Assembly (NCBI RefSeq): GCF_016862955.1
Contig: NZ_BONY01000008.1
Coordinates: forward strand, 62,001-126,000
Length of the DNA: 64,000 nt
Direction: 5' to 3'
Origin: Rhizocola hellebori
GTDB taxonomy: Bacteria > Actinomycetota > Actinomycetes > Mycobacteriales > Micromonosporaceae
Made by a program: the position numbers and the translations under genes. Of the stretch, positions 63,925 to 64,000 are shown one piece after another. Below the pieces are notes generated by a model. It did not search any database and was not told the DNA's origin. It saw nothing but the letters and a program-made list of their open reading frames with translations. The first letter of the stretch is position 1. Each line of letters begins with the position of its first letter.

Positions 63925-64000
63925 GAGCGCTTCCCGCCCTCCTCCGCCCGTTCAGCCAACGATCACCCAGTTGAATCAGTTTCGGCTCGAGACGGAAGCC

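Overview
The window is high-GC DNA from an actinomycete (Actinomycetota). Evidence for this is the AfsR/SARP regulators with NB-ARC and TPR regions, the LysX lysyl-phosphatidylglycerol/lysyl-tRNA synthetase fusion, GAF-ANTAR proteins, a DUF4193 protein, an Acg-type nitroreductase, and GTG starts with GGAGG-like ribosome binding sites. A filamentous soil lineage such as Pseudonocardiales is plausible, but the sequence alone does not fix the genus.

Layout. 1-3.4 kb: the end of an unidentified gene, a large protein with a possible HNH-type nuclease segment, a GNAT acetyltransferase and a hypothetical protein. 3.4-7.4 kb: a Tat-exported protein and a first AfsR-type regulator. 7.4-8.5 kb: a compact tRNA array on the minus strand (13 tRNA-like genes and one remnant), preceded by a boxA-like leader, a terminator and a 41-codon ORF. 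9.2-12.6 kb: a charged-repeat protein, CheB and CheR-PAS, with no chemoreceptors. 13-25.8 kb: desaturase, TPR protein, phosphotransferase, LytR-CpsA-Psr protein, FAH-family enzyme, a second AfsR regulator, an O-acyltransferase and a cyclase-family hydrolase, with several gene remnants between them. 25.8-31 kb: a MacAB-like efflux system divergent from an OmpR-type two-component system. 31-35.3 kb: LysX and a polysaccharide deacetylase.

35.3-43.6 kb is the most notable region. An ECF transporter (T, fused AA, S components) lies behind a cobalamin riboswitch. Facing it is a minus-strand set of four exported proteins under two more cobalamin riboswitches. Two of these proteins resemble the C-terminal beta domain of transcobalamin/intrinsic factor (DUF4430-like). 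The other two resemble the alpha/alpha-toroid half. One toroid carries an LPVTG sortase signal and one beta-domain protein has a C-terminal membrane anchor. Together they look like a surface B12-capture system built from a split intrinsic factor that delivers to an ECF importer.

43.6-48.6 kb: a fused remnant of a histidine kinase and a secreted protein, then an ABC-2 transporter operon divergent from a second two-component system. 48.9-64 kb: a stress and envelope region with an oxidoreductase, an orphan groEL under a CIRCE element, a SigB/SigF-type sigma factor, an AI-2E family permease, a YihY/BrkB protein, an acyl-CoA desaturase, three GAF proteins (two with ANTAR), an Acg-like nitroreductase, DUF4193, an adenylate kinase and a polytopic membrane protein.
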